From NCBI GenBank assembly GCA_035557475.1, contig DATMDV010000442.1, positions 1 through 7,235 of the forward strand: DNA of 7,235 nt, read 5' to 3'. Both the position numbers and the translations under genes were made by a program. Origin of the DNA: JALOLG01 sp035557475 (GTDB lineage: Bacteria; Actinomycetota; Acidimicrobiia; Acidimicrobiales; Ilumatobacteraceae). This document shows, in pieces, positions 1-5,843 of the stretch; position 1 is the stretch's first letter, and every line of letters starts with the position of its first letter. The notes beneath the pieces were generated by a model that was given only the letters and a program-made list of their open reading frames with translations, was not told the origin of the DNA and did no database searches.

Positions 1-1
1 C

Positions 2-556
2 TACGCCGACGATCCGCTGCTCGCCTACGTTCCTGAGGAAGCGCGCTCGATCTGGCGCACATCGAGGCTGTATCGCATCGACGACCCCGACGATCTGTCC
101 CAGCTCCACGTCGGCTACGGCAAGATGCAGCGGCTGCTGCAACACCACCGTCGCGCGGGCGGACGGCTGCTCGCCGGCTCCGACACATACCTGTCGATCC
201 CCGGCTTGAGCCTGCAACGCGAGTTGCTGTTCCTCGTCGACGCCGGATTCACGCCCATGGAGGCGATCTCGATGGCCACCCACGAGAACGCCGCGTTCAT
301 GGGACTCGACGACGAGCTCGGCGCGATCGAAGTTGGCAAGCTCGCCGATCTCGTCGTGCTCGACGCCGACCCAGTCGCCGCGATCGAGAACATCGGCCGG
401 GTCGCGATGGTCGTCAAGGGCGGCCGCGTGGTCGACACGACGTACCACGCCGACTACGCGGTGCCGACGCCGCGACCGGCGATGACACGACCGCTGTGGG
501 TCGAACGGCGGCTCGTCGCCGACGGCTACGAACCCGCCGGAGTCAGCTCGACTTGA
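2..556 (+). CDS. Amidohydrolase, C-terminal part (5' end outside window)
   Basis: This is the C-terminal 184 residues of a metal-dependent amidohydrolase; the frame is open from the left edge, so the start codon and the N-terminal HxH metal site are not visible. The visible part has the superfamily's late signature: an LLAGSDT segment whose Asp (residue 61 of the fragment) is the expected metal-binding/catalytic Asp at the end of barrel strand 8, then the MEAISMATHENAA helix, and the GAIEVGKLADLVVLDADP segment that returns to the C-terminal beta-sandwich. This order is typical of imidazolonepropionase, dihydroorotase and prolidase-like amidohydrolases, which hydrolyse C-N bonds in cyclic amides, peptides or related substrates. 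The specific substrate cannot be read from this half. The last 14 bp overlap the 3' end of the convergent gene on the minus strand. Family assignment is firm; function is open. Confidence 0.88.
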   Translation, partial: YADDPLLAYVPEEARSIWRTSRLYRIDDPDDLSQLHVGYGKMQRLLQHHRRAGGRLLAGSDTYLSIPGLSLQRELLFLVDAGFTPMEAISMATHENAAFMGLDDELGAIEVGKLADLVVLDADPVAAIENIGRVAMVVKGGRVVDTTYHADYAVPTPRPAMTRPLWVERRLVADGYEPAGVSST

Positions 557-1700
557 GGTAGCGCTCGGCGTTGCCTGACATCAGCTTCTCCATCGACTTC
601 TCACCGAGGCCGGTCCACGAGAGTGCGATGTCGGGTGAAGACGGGAACTCGCATCCGTTGTGCGGGTAGTCCGACTGGTACATGATCACGCCGTCGCCGA
701 GGAGGTCGTTGATCGATCGCGCGATCTCCTCGCCCTCGTAGAGCTCGATGCCGCAGTAGATGTGGCCCTCCCTCGCGTAGTCGAGCGGATCGCGCACGTT
801 GTCGGGCAGGGCCCGGCGCATGTACTCGGCCTGTCCCCGCAGGCGCACGAGCCACGCCGGCAACCATCCGGCGCTGCACTCGGCGAAGCCGATCCGCAGG
901 TTCGGGAACTGGTCGAACAACCCGCTGAGCACGAGATAGCCGACCAGTCGTTGGGCGCCCCACGGGTGAGCGGCCGCCCGCGCCACGACGACGTTGCCCC
1001 ACATGTCGCGGTAACCGGGGAAGTAGGGCGGCTCGTAGAAGAACGAGTGGTGCATGATCGGCAGGTCGGTGTCGTTCATCGCCGCCCACAGCGGATCGAG
1101 CACCGGATCGTCGATGGGTAGGCCCTCGGGGAGTACCGGCGTCGCAGCGGCCACCCACGGCTCAGCCGCCAGCTCGCGGATCACGGCCGCTCCGTGTTCC
1201 GGGTCGAGTCCCGACACCGGGATCGTCGCCTTCAGCCGGGTCGGATCGGTCGAGCAGTACTCGGCGATGTAGCGGCGGTACGCAGCGTGGATCTCGTGGG
1301 CCATCTCGAGATCGAGAACCGAGACGGCCAGCGCGAACGTGGCGGGGATGATGAGGTGGACATCGACACCTTCGACGTCCATGTCGTGCAGGCGACCGGC
1401 CGCGTTGAGGTTGTTCACCCCGGCGCTGGGCGGCGTGTCGAGCACCGCGGTGACCGCACCCTTCAGCGGCGACTCCTTCCCGGCGCGGTCACCCGCCTCG
1501 AGCACGGTGCTCTCGCGTAGTCGCCGGCGGTACGGGTACGGCGAGATGCTGAGGTGGTGGCCGCCGTCGGTGACCGCGAGGCGGTACTGGTCGAGCTCGC
1601 TCCACCGATCGCGAAGGGTCGGGCTGGCGTACTCCACGAGCGTCTCGAGGTTCGGTCCGACGTGGGTGTCGGTGTCGATGATTCGGTACCCGTTCTTCAT
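543..1700 (-). CDS. Amidohydrolase-2 family TIM-barrel metal enzyme (COG2159-like)
   Basis: The predicted product has 385 residues, a usual length for actinobacterial amidohydrolase-2 proteins related to aminocarboxymuconate-semialdehyde decarboxylase and 2,3-dihydroxybenzoate decarboxylase. Visible landmarks are an N-terminal IIDTDTHVGP (Asp11 and His13 in the place of the usual HxH/ExH pair), IMHHSFF with His217/His218, GFAECSAGW with Glu274, and YQSDYPH with Asp344, the expected strand-8 metal ligand. No signal peptide or membrane segment is seen, so it should be cytoplasmic. The ATG follows a strong GGAGGAAACG ribosome-binding sequence, which supports this start. It is the last gene of the minus-strand group, 27 bp after the COG3618 gene, so it is probably co-transcribed. 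Reactions in this family are hydrolysis or non-oxidative decarboxylation, often of aromatic or ring-cleavage acids; the actual substrate is unknown. Confidence 0.9.
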   Translation of the reverse strand: MKNGYRIIDTDTHVGPNLETLVEYASPTLRDRWSELDQYRLAVTDGGHHLSISPYPYRRRLRESTVLEAGDRAGKESPLKGAVTAVLDTPPSAGVNNLNAAGRLHDMDVEGVDVHLIIPATFALAVSVLDLEMAHEIHAAYRRYIAEYCSTDPTRLKATIPVSGLDPEHGAAVIRELAAEPWVAAATPVLPEGLPIDDPVLDPLWAAMNDTDLPIMHHSFFYEPPYFPGYRDMWGNVVVARAAAHPWGAQRLVGYLVLSGLFDQFPNLRIGFAECSAGWLPAWLVRLRGQAEYMRRALPDNVRDPLDYAREGHIYCGIELYEGEEIARSINDLLGDGVIMYQSDYPHNGCEFPSSPDIALSWTGLGEKSMEKLMSGNAERYLKSS

Positions 1701-1712
1701 CGTTTCCTCCAG
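1701..1712 (-). promoter_or_regulatory. Strong ribosome-binding site of the amidohydrolase-2 gene
   Basis: Reading the minus strand, CTGGAGGAAACG lies directly before the ATG at 1700. The GGAGG core is close to a perfect anti-Shine-Dalgarno match with a 4-5 nt spacer. It fixes the start and suggests efficient independent initiation for the last gene of the operon. Confidence 0.75.
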
Positions 1713-1727
1713 GTCAGGGCAGGCAGG

Positions 1728-2618
1728 TCAGAGCGTGTCGAGGGGTTTGAGGTGGTACACGCGGGTCGCGGTGCCGTGGAACAGGGCGGCGCGGTCATTG
1801 GCGCCGAGATCGGCGGTGATCTCCCGATACGCCGTCACCAGCTGCTGGTACGTGCCGAACAGTCGGTCGACGGGCCAGTTGGTGCCGAACATGCAGCGCT
1901 GTGGTCCGAAGGTTTCGATGCAGGCGCGGACCCAGGGGCGGATGCTGTCGACCGTCCAGTTCGGGTCGGACGCGCCGCCGACCGCCGAGATCTTGCACAC
2001 CACGTTCGGGCGTCGAGCGAGTTGCGTGGCCGCTGCGGACCAGTCGCGCAGTGCCTCCGTGGTGCGTTCCAGCGGGAGGCAGGCGTGGCTCAGGGCAACG
2101 GTGACGGCCGGCCAGCGGGCGGCGATCTCGTCGAGGACCGCGAACTCGGCGTGATGCCGTCGCGCTTCGATCGACAACCCCATCGCGGCGAGCACGTCGA
2201 GGGCGTCCGACGCCTCGTCGGGGTCGAGGTGCTTCGACGACTTGATGTCGCGGATCCCGCAGAAGCGCTGGTGCTCGCCGTGGCGACGCAGAACATCGAC
2301 CGCGCCCGGCTCACCGACCGTGCAACTCCCGACGATCCCGGTCGGCAGGTCGTGCTCGTCGGCGACGCGCTGGAGCCAGGCAGTCTCGAGCGCCGGATCG
2401 GCGATGTCGCCGACGGCCTGGACGTGGATCACGCCCGCTACCTCGGCGCCGGCGGCCTCGACGAGGAACTCGGGCGGGGTGTAGCGCGGTGCGTCGAGGG
2501 CGTCGGTTCCCTGGAGCAGACGGTGCGAGAACCCGGGCTCGAGCCACGGCCAGTGCAGCCCGTCGACCGAGTGGTCCCAGTGATGGACGTGGGTGTCGAT
2601 GAACGGTTCGTCAGCCAT
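1728..2618 (-). CDS. COG3618-type amidohydrolase (fuconolactonase/LigI-like TIM barrel)
   Basis: The predicted product has 296 residues, a normal length for COG3618 metal-dependent hydrolases, a group that includes L-fuconolactonase and 2-pyrone-4,6-dicarboxylate lactonase (LigI). Seen in the sequence are FIDTHVHHWD at the N-terminus (His10 and His12), VIHVQAVGD on strand 2, GIRDIKS at 121-127, LSHACLP with His178, VVCKISAVGG at 206-215, and MFGTNWPVDR at 243-252. The last motif has Asn247 where lactonases of the LigI type carry the catalytic Asp. No signal peptide is seen. The ATG is only 3 nt after the cupin stop codon and has no clear Shine-Dalgarno sequence, so translation is probably coupled to the cupin gene. 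In an operon with another TIM-barrel enzyme, hydrolysis of a lactone or cyclic ester/amide intermediate is the likeliest role; this is inference. Confidence 0.9.
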   Translation of the reverse strand: MADEPFIDTHVHHWDHSVDGLHWPWLEPGFSHRLLQGTDALDAPRYTPPEFLVEAAGAEVAGVIHVQAVGDIADPALETAWLQRVADEHDLPTGIVGSCTVGEPGAVDVLRRHGEHQRFCGIRDIKSSKHLDPDEASDALDVLAAMGLSIEARRHHAEFAVLDEIAARWPAVTVALSHACLPLERTTEALRDWSAAATQLARRPNVVCKISAVGGASDPNWTVDSIRPWVRACIETFGPQRCMFGTNWPVDRLFGTYQQLVTAYREITADLGANDRAALFHGTATRVYHLKPLDTL

Positions 2619-2621
2619 TTG

Positions 2622-3026
2622 TCAGGCGGGCTCGGATGCAGCTGCACCGGACGCGATGCTCGACACCGCTTTGCCCGTGCGCACGAGCAGGAAGCTGACG
2701 CCGTCGGGACCGACCGTGAAGCCGTACACCTGACCGGCGCTGATGGTGGCCGCGTCGTTCTCCACGAGCTCGGTCGACCCGTCGCCGTCGTCGAACACCA
2801 TCGAACCAGCGAGGATGACGACGAGCTCGGAATGGTCGTGGCTGTGGGGCACGGTGACCTGACCGGGCGGCATCACGACGTGCGACGCGAAGAAGCCGCC
2901 CTCGCCGGCGGCCAGCCCCTTGCGCTGTACCGCCATCGCCTGTTCGCGCAGTTCGGGCGAGAGGTCGGGCGGCAGGTTCGGCGTCGTCCAGGACAAGGCG
3001 TCGAACTTGGCGATGCTGACGGTCAC
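2622..3026 (-). CDS. Small single-domain cupin protein, GTG start
   Basis: The predicted product has 134 residues and one cupin barrel. Cupin motif 1 fits the consensus spacing exactly: Gly55, five residues, His61-Ser-His63, three residues, Glu67, six residues, Gly74 (core VPHSHDHSELVVILAG). In motif 2 (DAATISAGQVYGF, 91-103) the usual Pro and metal-binding His are Ser96 and Tyr101, so only a partial metal site is kept. The C-terminus is Ala/Ser-rich. I chose the GTG at 3026-3024 because AGGAG lies 6 nt upstream; a longer in-frame ATG at 3179 has no ribosome-binding site, would overlap the upstream gene by 64 bp and adds low-complexity sequence. The gene sits 89 bp after the binding-protein gene and 3 bp before the COG3618 gene. 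Small cupins in such clusters can be isomerases, dioxygenase-like enzymes or ligand binders; which one applies here is unknown. Confidence 0.85.
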   Translation of the reverse strand: MTVSIAKFDALSWTTPNLPPDLSPELREQAMAVQRKGLAAGEGGFFASHVVMPPGQVTVPHSHDHSELVVILAGSMVFDDGDGSTELVENDAATISAGQVYGFTVGPDGVSFLLVRTGKAVSSIASGAAASEPA

Positions 3027-3115
3027 GATCGGCTCCTCATGGTTGCGTCCGGACTCTACATCGATTTCAGGGTACTGATCTCGGTTGACTGGACTCGCTG
3101 CTGTCGGTTGTGTGG
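3027..3115 (-). promoter_or_regulatory. 89-bp spacer between binding-protein and cupin genes
   Basis: This is the only sizeable gap inside the minus-strand group. It holds the cupin ribosome-binding site and could hold an internal promoter: on the minus strand TAGAGT (near 3054-3059) resembles a -10 box, but no convincing -35 is seen. Its plus strand carries TACTGATCTCGG (3073-3084), matching 11 of 12 bases of TACTGATTTCGG at 5338-5349 before the second RidA gene. No rho-independent terminator is seen. The regulatory reading is weak. Confidence 0.3.
3033..3037 (-). promoter_or_regulatory. Ribosome-binding site that decides the cupin GTG start
   Basis: On the minus strand AGGAG lies 6 nt before the GTG at 3026. 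This spacing is ideal, while the upstream ATG of the same frame has no such site, so it settles the start of the cupin gene at GTG. Confidence 0.7.
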
Positions 3116-4288
3116 TCACGGAACGCTGACCGGCTCGTACTCGGATCGCACGGCCCACGTCCCCTCGGCCGCCGACCATTGGACGCTTCGCATCTCGTGG
3201 AAGCCCCAGTGCTCGCCCCTTCGGAACGTGACGCGTCCACCGCTCGCCGACGGCATGTCCTCGATGCGCTCCAGCCCGTCGACGAGCGACTCCCGCGTGA
3301 CGCGGTGGCCGGCGTTGCGGATCCCGGCGAGCATCAGCGCCGCCAGATCGCGAGCGATCAGGAGGTTCGAGAGCTCACCGCTCGTCGCCCGGCCCGTCCG
3401 TTCGACGGTGCGGCCGGTGAACCGCTCGAAGTCGGCGACGGTCTGTTCGGCGAGCGGGTCGAACGGTCGCCCGGCGGCGATCTCGCCGACCCGGTTCATC
3501 ACGAGCGCGTGCGTCCCGTCGTAGATGTCCGGCGGCATGAGGCTGGCGGTGACGTCCGTCGCGTGCTCGCCGGTCTCGAGGTCGAGGATGCGAGGTCGAA
3601 AACCCATGTTGGCCGCATTGCCGAGCATCCGCACCAGGCTGCTCCCGCTCACGAACGGCAGGATCGTGTCGACGCCGTCGGCGGAGAAGCGTTGCGCCGC
3701 CTCGAGGTCGTGGTCGCTCCCCACACCTGCGCCGTCCGACTGCACATGTGTCGTCACCGCGTGTCCGAGCGCCGTTAGCTCGGCGATCGCAGCATCCGTG
3801 CTGGTGCGCGTGAAGCGGTCGGAGAAGATGCCGATGCGGCGCCCGTCGAGGTGACCGTTGCGGTGCGCCCACCGCACGAACGTGGTGTAGATGACATCCT
3901 GCGCGGTGCGAAGCGTGAACAGCCACGGTGCGGTGCGATCGTGCAGAACCCGCGGTACGGCGTTGACATCGATCACCGGGATGCGGTGCTCCTCGGCCAG
4001 CTGCACCGCGCCGTATGTGAAGTCGCGTGCGCCGATGACGGCGAGCACGTCGTCGGCCGCGAACTGATCGGCAACCGCGCGTTTGTCGTCAGTCCCTGTC
4101 GAGTCGAATGTCCGGAACGAGAACTCGATGTCGTGACCGGCGACAGGAACGGCGCCGTCGCGCCGCCATCGGTCGGCGACGGCCTCGATCTGCTGCCGCT
4201 GGTCGCCGATGCCGTAGGCGGGGTCGATGGCGACGAAGTCGCCTACGTCGGGCACGGCCACCCCGATCGTGATCGTCGACGTGGCCAT
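3116..4288 (-). CDS. Type 1 periplasmic-binding-fold protein (branched-chain amino-acid/amide type) without signal peptide
   Basis: The predicted product has 390 residues and resembles substrate-binding proteins of the Peripla_BP_6/LivJ type: an early ITIGVAVP strand, a DQRQQIEAVADRWRRDG helix (29-45), a FDSTGTDDKRAVADQFAADDVLAVIGARDF segment read at about 61-90, IPVIDVNAVPR (103-113), a second lobe with RRIGIFSDRF (150-159) and VDTILPFVSGSSLVRMLGNA (206-225), and a C-terminal return to lobe 1. The start used is the ATG at 4288, with GGGAG 8 nt upstream; 19 extra residues are possible from an ATG at 4345. Neither start gives a hydrophobic signal peptide or lipobox Cys, unlike exported binding proteins. 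No permease or ATPase genes are in the window. It may therefore be a cytoplasmic ligand sensor, as AmiC is for the ami operon, or a protein whose transporter is encoded elsewhere. It is the first gene of the minus-strand group, divergent from the RidA genes. Confidence 0.85.
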   Translation of the reverse strand: MATSTITIGVAVPDVGDFVAIDPAYGIGDQRQQIEAVADRWRRDGAVPVAGHDIEFSFRTFDSTGTDDKRAVADQFAADDVLAVIGARDFTYGAVQLAEEHRIPVIDVNAVPRVLHDRTAPWLFTLRTAQDVIYTTFVRWAHRNGHLDGRRIGIFSDRFTRTSTDAAIAELTALGHAVTTHVQSDGAGVGSDHDLEAAQRFSADGVDTILPFVSGSSLVRMLGNAANMGFRPRILDLETGEHATDVTASLMPPDIYDGTHALVMNRVGEIAAGRPFDPLAEQTVADFERFTGRTVERTGRATSGELSNLLIARDLAALMLAGIRNAGHRVTRESLVDGLERIEDMPSASGGRVTFRRGEHWGFHEMRSVQWSAAEGTWAVRSEYEPVSVP

Positions 4289-4391
4289 CCAGTGTTCTCC
4301 CGCTCGCGTGCGTGTCGCCGACCCGAAGCTGGCGGCGTCCAGCAATTGAGAATACTCTATTACAAGTCGCCCAAACGCCGAGGAGGCACGG
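4289..4391. promoter_or_regulatory. Divergent control region between binding-protein operon and RidA genes
   Basis: This 103-bp region separates two divergent transcription units and must hold promoters for both unless they lie inside genes. Its centre (about 4344-4366) is an A/T-rich island in otherwise GC-rich DNA. For the rightward unit AATACT (4351-4356) is a -10-like box 35 bp before the RidA ATG. For the leftward unit the same place read on the minus strand gives TATTCT (4354-4349), also -10-like. No clear -35 is seen for either. AGGAGG at 4381-4386 is the ribosome-binding site of the first RidA gene, and GGGAG (minus strand, 8 nt before the ATG at 4288) that of the binding-protein gene. 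Overlapping -10 boxes would make the two directions compete. Confidence 0.5.
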
Positions 4392-4859
4392 ATGTCAGTG
4401 GTGGAACGACTTGCGGAGCTGGGGATCGAGTTGCCCGAGCCACTCCCGATCCACGGCCGCTACCGCGCCGTCGTCGTCCGCGGTGATCTGGCGTTCACGT
4501 CGGGGGCGCTGGCGACCACGGGCCCGCCCTTGCGGATCGCCTGGCCGGGTCAGCTCGGAGCCGACGTGTCGATCGAGGACGGCAAGGAGTCGGCGCGGGG
4601 CGCGCTCGTCGCGACCCTTGCCAATCTGGCGAGTGCGCTCGGTGATCTCGATCGCGTCGAGGGCTTCTTGCACCTACGTGGTCATGTGAACGCGGTCCCC
4701 GGCTTCGACAAGGTGCATCACGTCGTCGGCGCGGCGAACGACCTCATCGGCGAGCTGTTCGGCCCTGAGGGGCTGGCCGCCCGAACCGCGATCGGCGTCG
4801 CCACGCTCCCCGAGAACGCGAGCGTCGTGCTCGACGCCATCGTCGCGATCAGGACATGA
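4392..4859 (+). CDS. RidA family protein (YjgF/YER057c/UK114), copy 1
   Basis: The predicted product has 155 residues, longer than canonical RidA (about 128) and typical of the 150-155-residue RidA-like subfamily with the opening ELGIELPEPLP. Seen are GDLAFTSGAL (31-40), QLGADVSIEDGKESAR (54-69), LGDLDRVEGFLHLRGHVN (83-100), the LFGPEGLAARTAIGVATLP segment with Arg131 in the place of E. coli RidA Arg105, and a final VVLDAIV strand. Asp148 stands where RidA has its catalytic-site Glu120. RidA proteins form trimers and hydrolyse reactive enamine/imine intermediates to ketones and ammonia; subfamily members without proven deaminase activity exist. AGGAGG 5 nt before the ATG fixes the start. It is followed after 7 nt by a GlcG/HbpS-type gene, and the whole pair is repeated downstream. 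It is likely cytoplasmic. Confidence 0.92.
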   Translation: MSVVERLAELGIELPEPLPIHGRYRAVVVRGDLAFTSGALATTGPPLRIAWPGQLGADVSIEDGKESARGALVATLANLASALGDLDRVEGFLHLRGHVNAVPGFDKVHHVVGAANDLIGELFGPEGLAARTAIGVATLPENASVVLDAIVAIRT

Positions 4860-4866
4860 TGCGGCC

Positions 4867-5316
4867 ATGGAGCACGCTGCCGTCAACCATCCAGCCCACG
4901 TCTCGTATCACGCGGCCGCGGCGGCGATCGCGGCCGGTCTCGAGGAGTGCCGGCGGATCGGGATGAACTGCGCGATCGTCGTCACCGATCCGAGTGGTGA
5001 GATGGTCGCCGTGGCGCGGACCGACGGAGCATCGGCCAACACGTACCGGGGTGCGCTCGGGAAGGCGAAGACTGCGGCCGTCCTCGGCTGTTCGACCGAG
5101 GAGTACCTCAACGACCGTCTGCTCCACGACGAGGTGTTGTACCGCGCGCTCACCGCCGACCCGGAGACGTTCCTCGTACCCGGTGGGTTTGCCTTGCAGG
5201 TCGACGGCCAGACCGTTGGAGGGGTTGGAGTCAGCGGCGGCCTGCACGCCGACGACGCCAAGGTGGCGCGAGCAGCGATGGAGCGGTTCGAGTCACTGCT
5301 CGCCGCCGCCGACTGA
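4867..5316 (+). CDS. GlcG/HbpS family (heme-degrading-like, PF03928 type) protein, copy 1
   Basis: The predicted product has 149 residues, the normal size for a stand-alone GlcG/HbpS domain, the same fold as the C-terminal domain of PduO. Family features visible are an N-terminal helix (about 13-32), the strand CAIVVTDPSGEMVAVARTDGA read at 35-55, the RGALGKAKTAAVLG helix (61-74), VPGGFALQVDGQTVGGVGVSGG around 104-125 (matching the family's GGxPI..DG..VGAIGVSG pattern), and a last helix AKVARAAMERFESLL. Known members bind heme (HbpS, PduO C-domain) or have no assigned activity (GlcG). There is no signal peptide, unlike secreted Streptomyces HbpS. The ATG lies 7 nt after the RidA stop with no strong Shine-Dalgarno, which suggests coupled translation and a function tied to RidA. 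Heme binding is not shown by the sequence. Confidence 0.9.
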   Translation: MEHAAVNHPAHVSYHAAAAAIAAGLEECRRIGMNCAIVVTDPSGEMVAVARTDGASANTYRGALGKAKTAAVLGCSTEEYLNDRLLHDEVLYRALTADPETFLVPGGFALQVDGQTVGGVGVSGGLHADDAKVARAAMERFESLLAAAD

Positions 5317-5378
5317 GCCGCTGCGGCGAGTGGAGTATACTGATTTCGGAATTCCGCATCGGGCAGCTGGAGGTCGGC
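5317..5378 (+). promoter_or_regulatory. Promoter/operator-like spacer before second RidA-GlcG pair
   Basis: This 62-bp spacer contains TATACT (5336-5341), a good -10-like box 37 bp before the next ATG and inside the perfect palindrome AGTATACT (5334-5341). Six bases further on is a second perfect palindrome, CGGAATTCCG (5347-5356), at about the expected transcription start, a usual place for an operator. GGAGG at 5369-5373 is the ribosome-binding site with 5 nt to the ATG. No good -35 hexamer is seen. The second pair may thus have its own control as well as read-through from the first pair. Confidence 0.5.
5347..5356. repeat. Perfect 10-bp palindrome CGGAATTCCG
   Basis: CGGAATTCCG reads the same on both strands and lies 22 bp before the second RidA start, just downstream of the TATACT box. 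It could be the binding site of a dimeric repressor. It is short enough to arise by chance, and it is not repeated before the first RidA gene. Confidence 0.4.
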
Positions 5379-5843
5379 ATGGGGGACTGGGAGCGACGGA
5401 TCGAGGAGTTGGGGATCGAGCTGATGGATCCTCTCCCTGCGGGCGGGCTGTACACGTCGGTCGTCATCACCGGCGACCTCGCCTTCACGTCGGGCGTCGT
5501 CGCTGTTGAAGGGCCGCCACTCAAGCTCGCGTACGCGGGTTGCCTCGGCGACGATCTCGACATCGAGGAGGGTCAGAAGTCGGCCCGGCGGGCAATGATC
5601 AGCTTGCTGAGCAACCTGCGCGGCGCGCTCGGATCGCTCGATCGGGTCGACCGGTTCGTGAAGCTGACCGGCTACGTGCGCGCCGTCCCCACGTTCCAGA
5701 AGATGCCGACCGTGATGGACGGCGCCTCCCAGTTGCTGATCGACATCTTCGGCGAGCCGTGCGCCCGCACCGCGATCGGTGTTTCGGCGCTCCCGGGCGG
5801 CGCCAGCGTCGAGATCGACGCCGTGGTGCGACTCGGGTCATGA
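5379..5843 (+). CDS. RidA family protein (YjgF/YER057c/UK114), copy 2
   Basis: The predicted product has 154 residues and is a paralogue of the RidA protein encoded at 4392-4859; by eye about half the residues are identical along the whole length. Shared landmarks are ELGIEL near the N-terminus, GDLAFTSG (32-39), EGQKSAR (64-70), LDRV (87-90) and ARTAIGVSALP with Arg130 in the place of RidA Arg105. Asp147 stands at the position of RidA Glu120, as in copy 1. A two-residue gap just before the conserved Arg is the main length difference. GGAGG 5 nt upstream supports the ATG. Its stop overlaps the start of the next gene (ATGA). Differences in surface and pocket residues (for example GPPLKLAYAGC against GPPLRIAWPGQ) suggest a different substrate or formation of mixed trimers with copy 1; both are inferences. 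Confidence 0.92.
   Translation: MGDWERRIEELGIELMDPLPAGGLYTSVVITGDLAFTSGVVAVEGPPLKLAYAGCLGDDLDIEEGQKSARRAMISLLSNLRGALGSLDRVDRFVKLTGYVRAVPTFQKMPTVMDGASQLLIDIFGEPCARTAIGVSALPGGASVEIDAVVRLGS

Noticed and set aside
1339..2154. A 271-residue plus-strand open frame over the two TIM-barrel genes
   Set aside because: It is a shadow frame, rich in Arg/Ser/Thr with no family motif, opposite to two genes with clear metal-site motifs.
3027..3179. An N-terminal extension of the cupin gene to an ATG at 3179
   Set aside because: It would overlap the upstream gene by 64 bp, has no ribosome-binding site and adds non-conserved sequence; the GTG at 3026 has AGGAG at an ideal distance.
1554..3524. A 656-residue plus-strand open frame running opposite to four genes
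   Set aside because: It is antisense to well-supported genes with conserved motifs, its translation shows no recognisable family pattern, and long shadow frames are normal in DNA of this GC content.
4289..4345. A 19-residue longer start of the binding-protein gene
   Set aside because: It would begin inside the A/T-rich promoter core; the ATG at 4288 has GGGAG upstream and starts directly before the first beta strand.
5317..5327. GCCGCTGCGGC as a possible terminator after the first GlcG/HbpS gene
   Set aside because: At most a 4-bp stem with a 3-nt loop can form, and no T-run follows.
5540..5839. A 100-residue upstream extension of the second GlcG/HbpS gene
   Set aside because: The extension overlaps the second RidA gene in another frame and is Arg/Gly-rich without motifs; the ATGA-coupled ATG at 5840 fits the family length.
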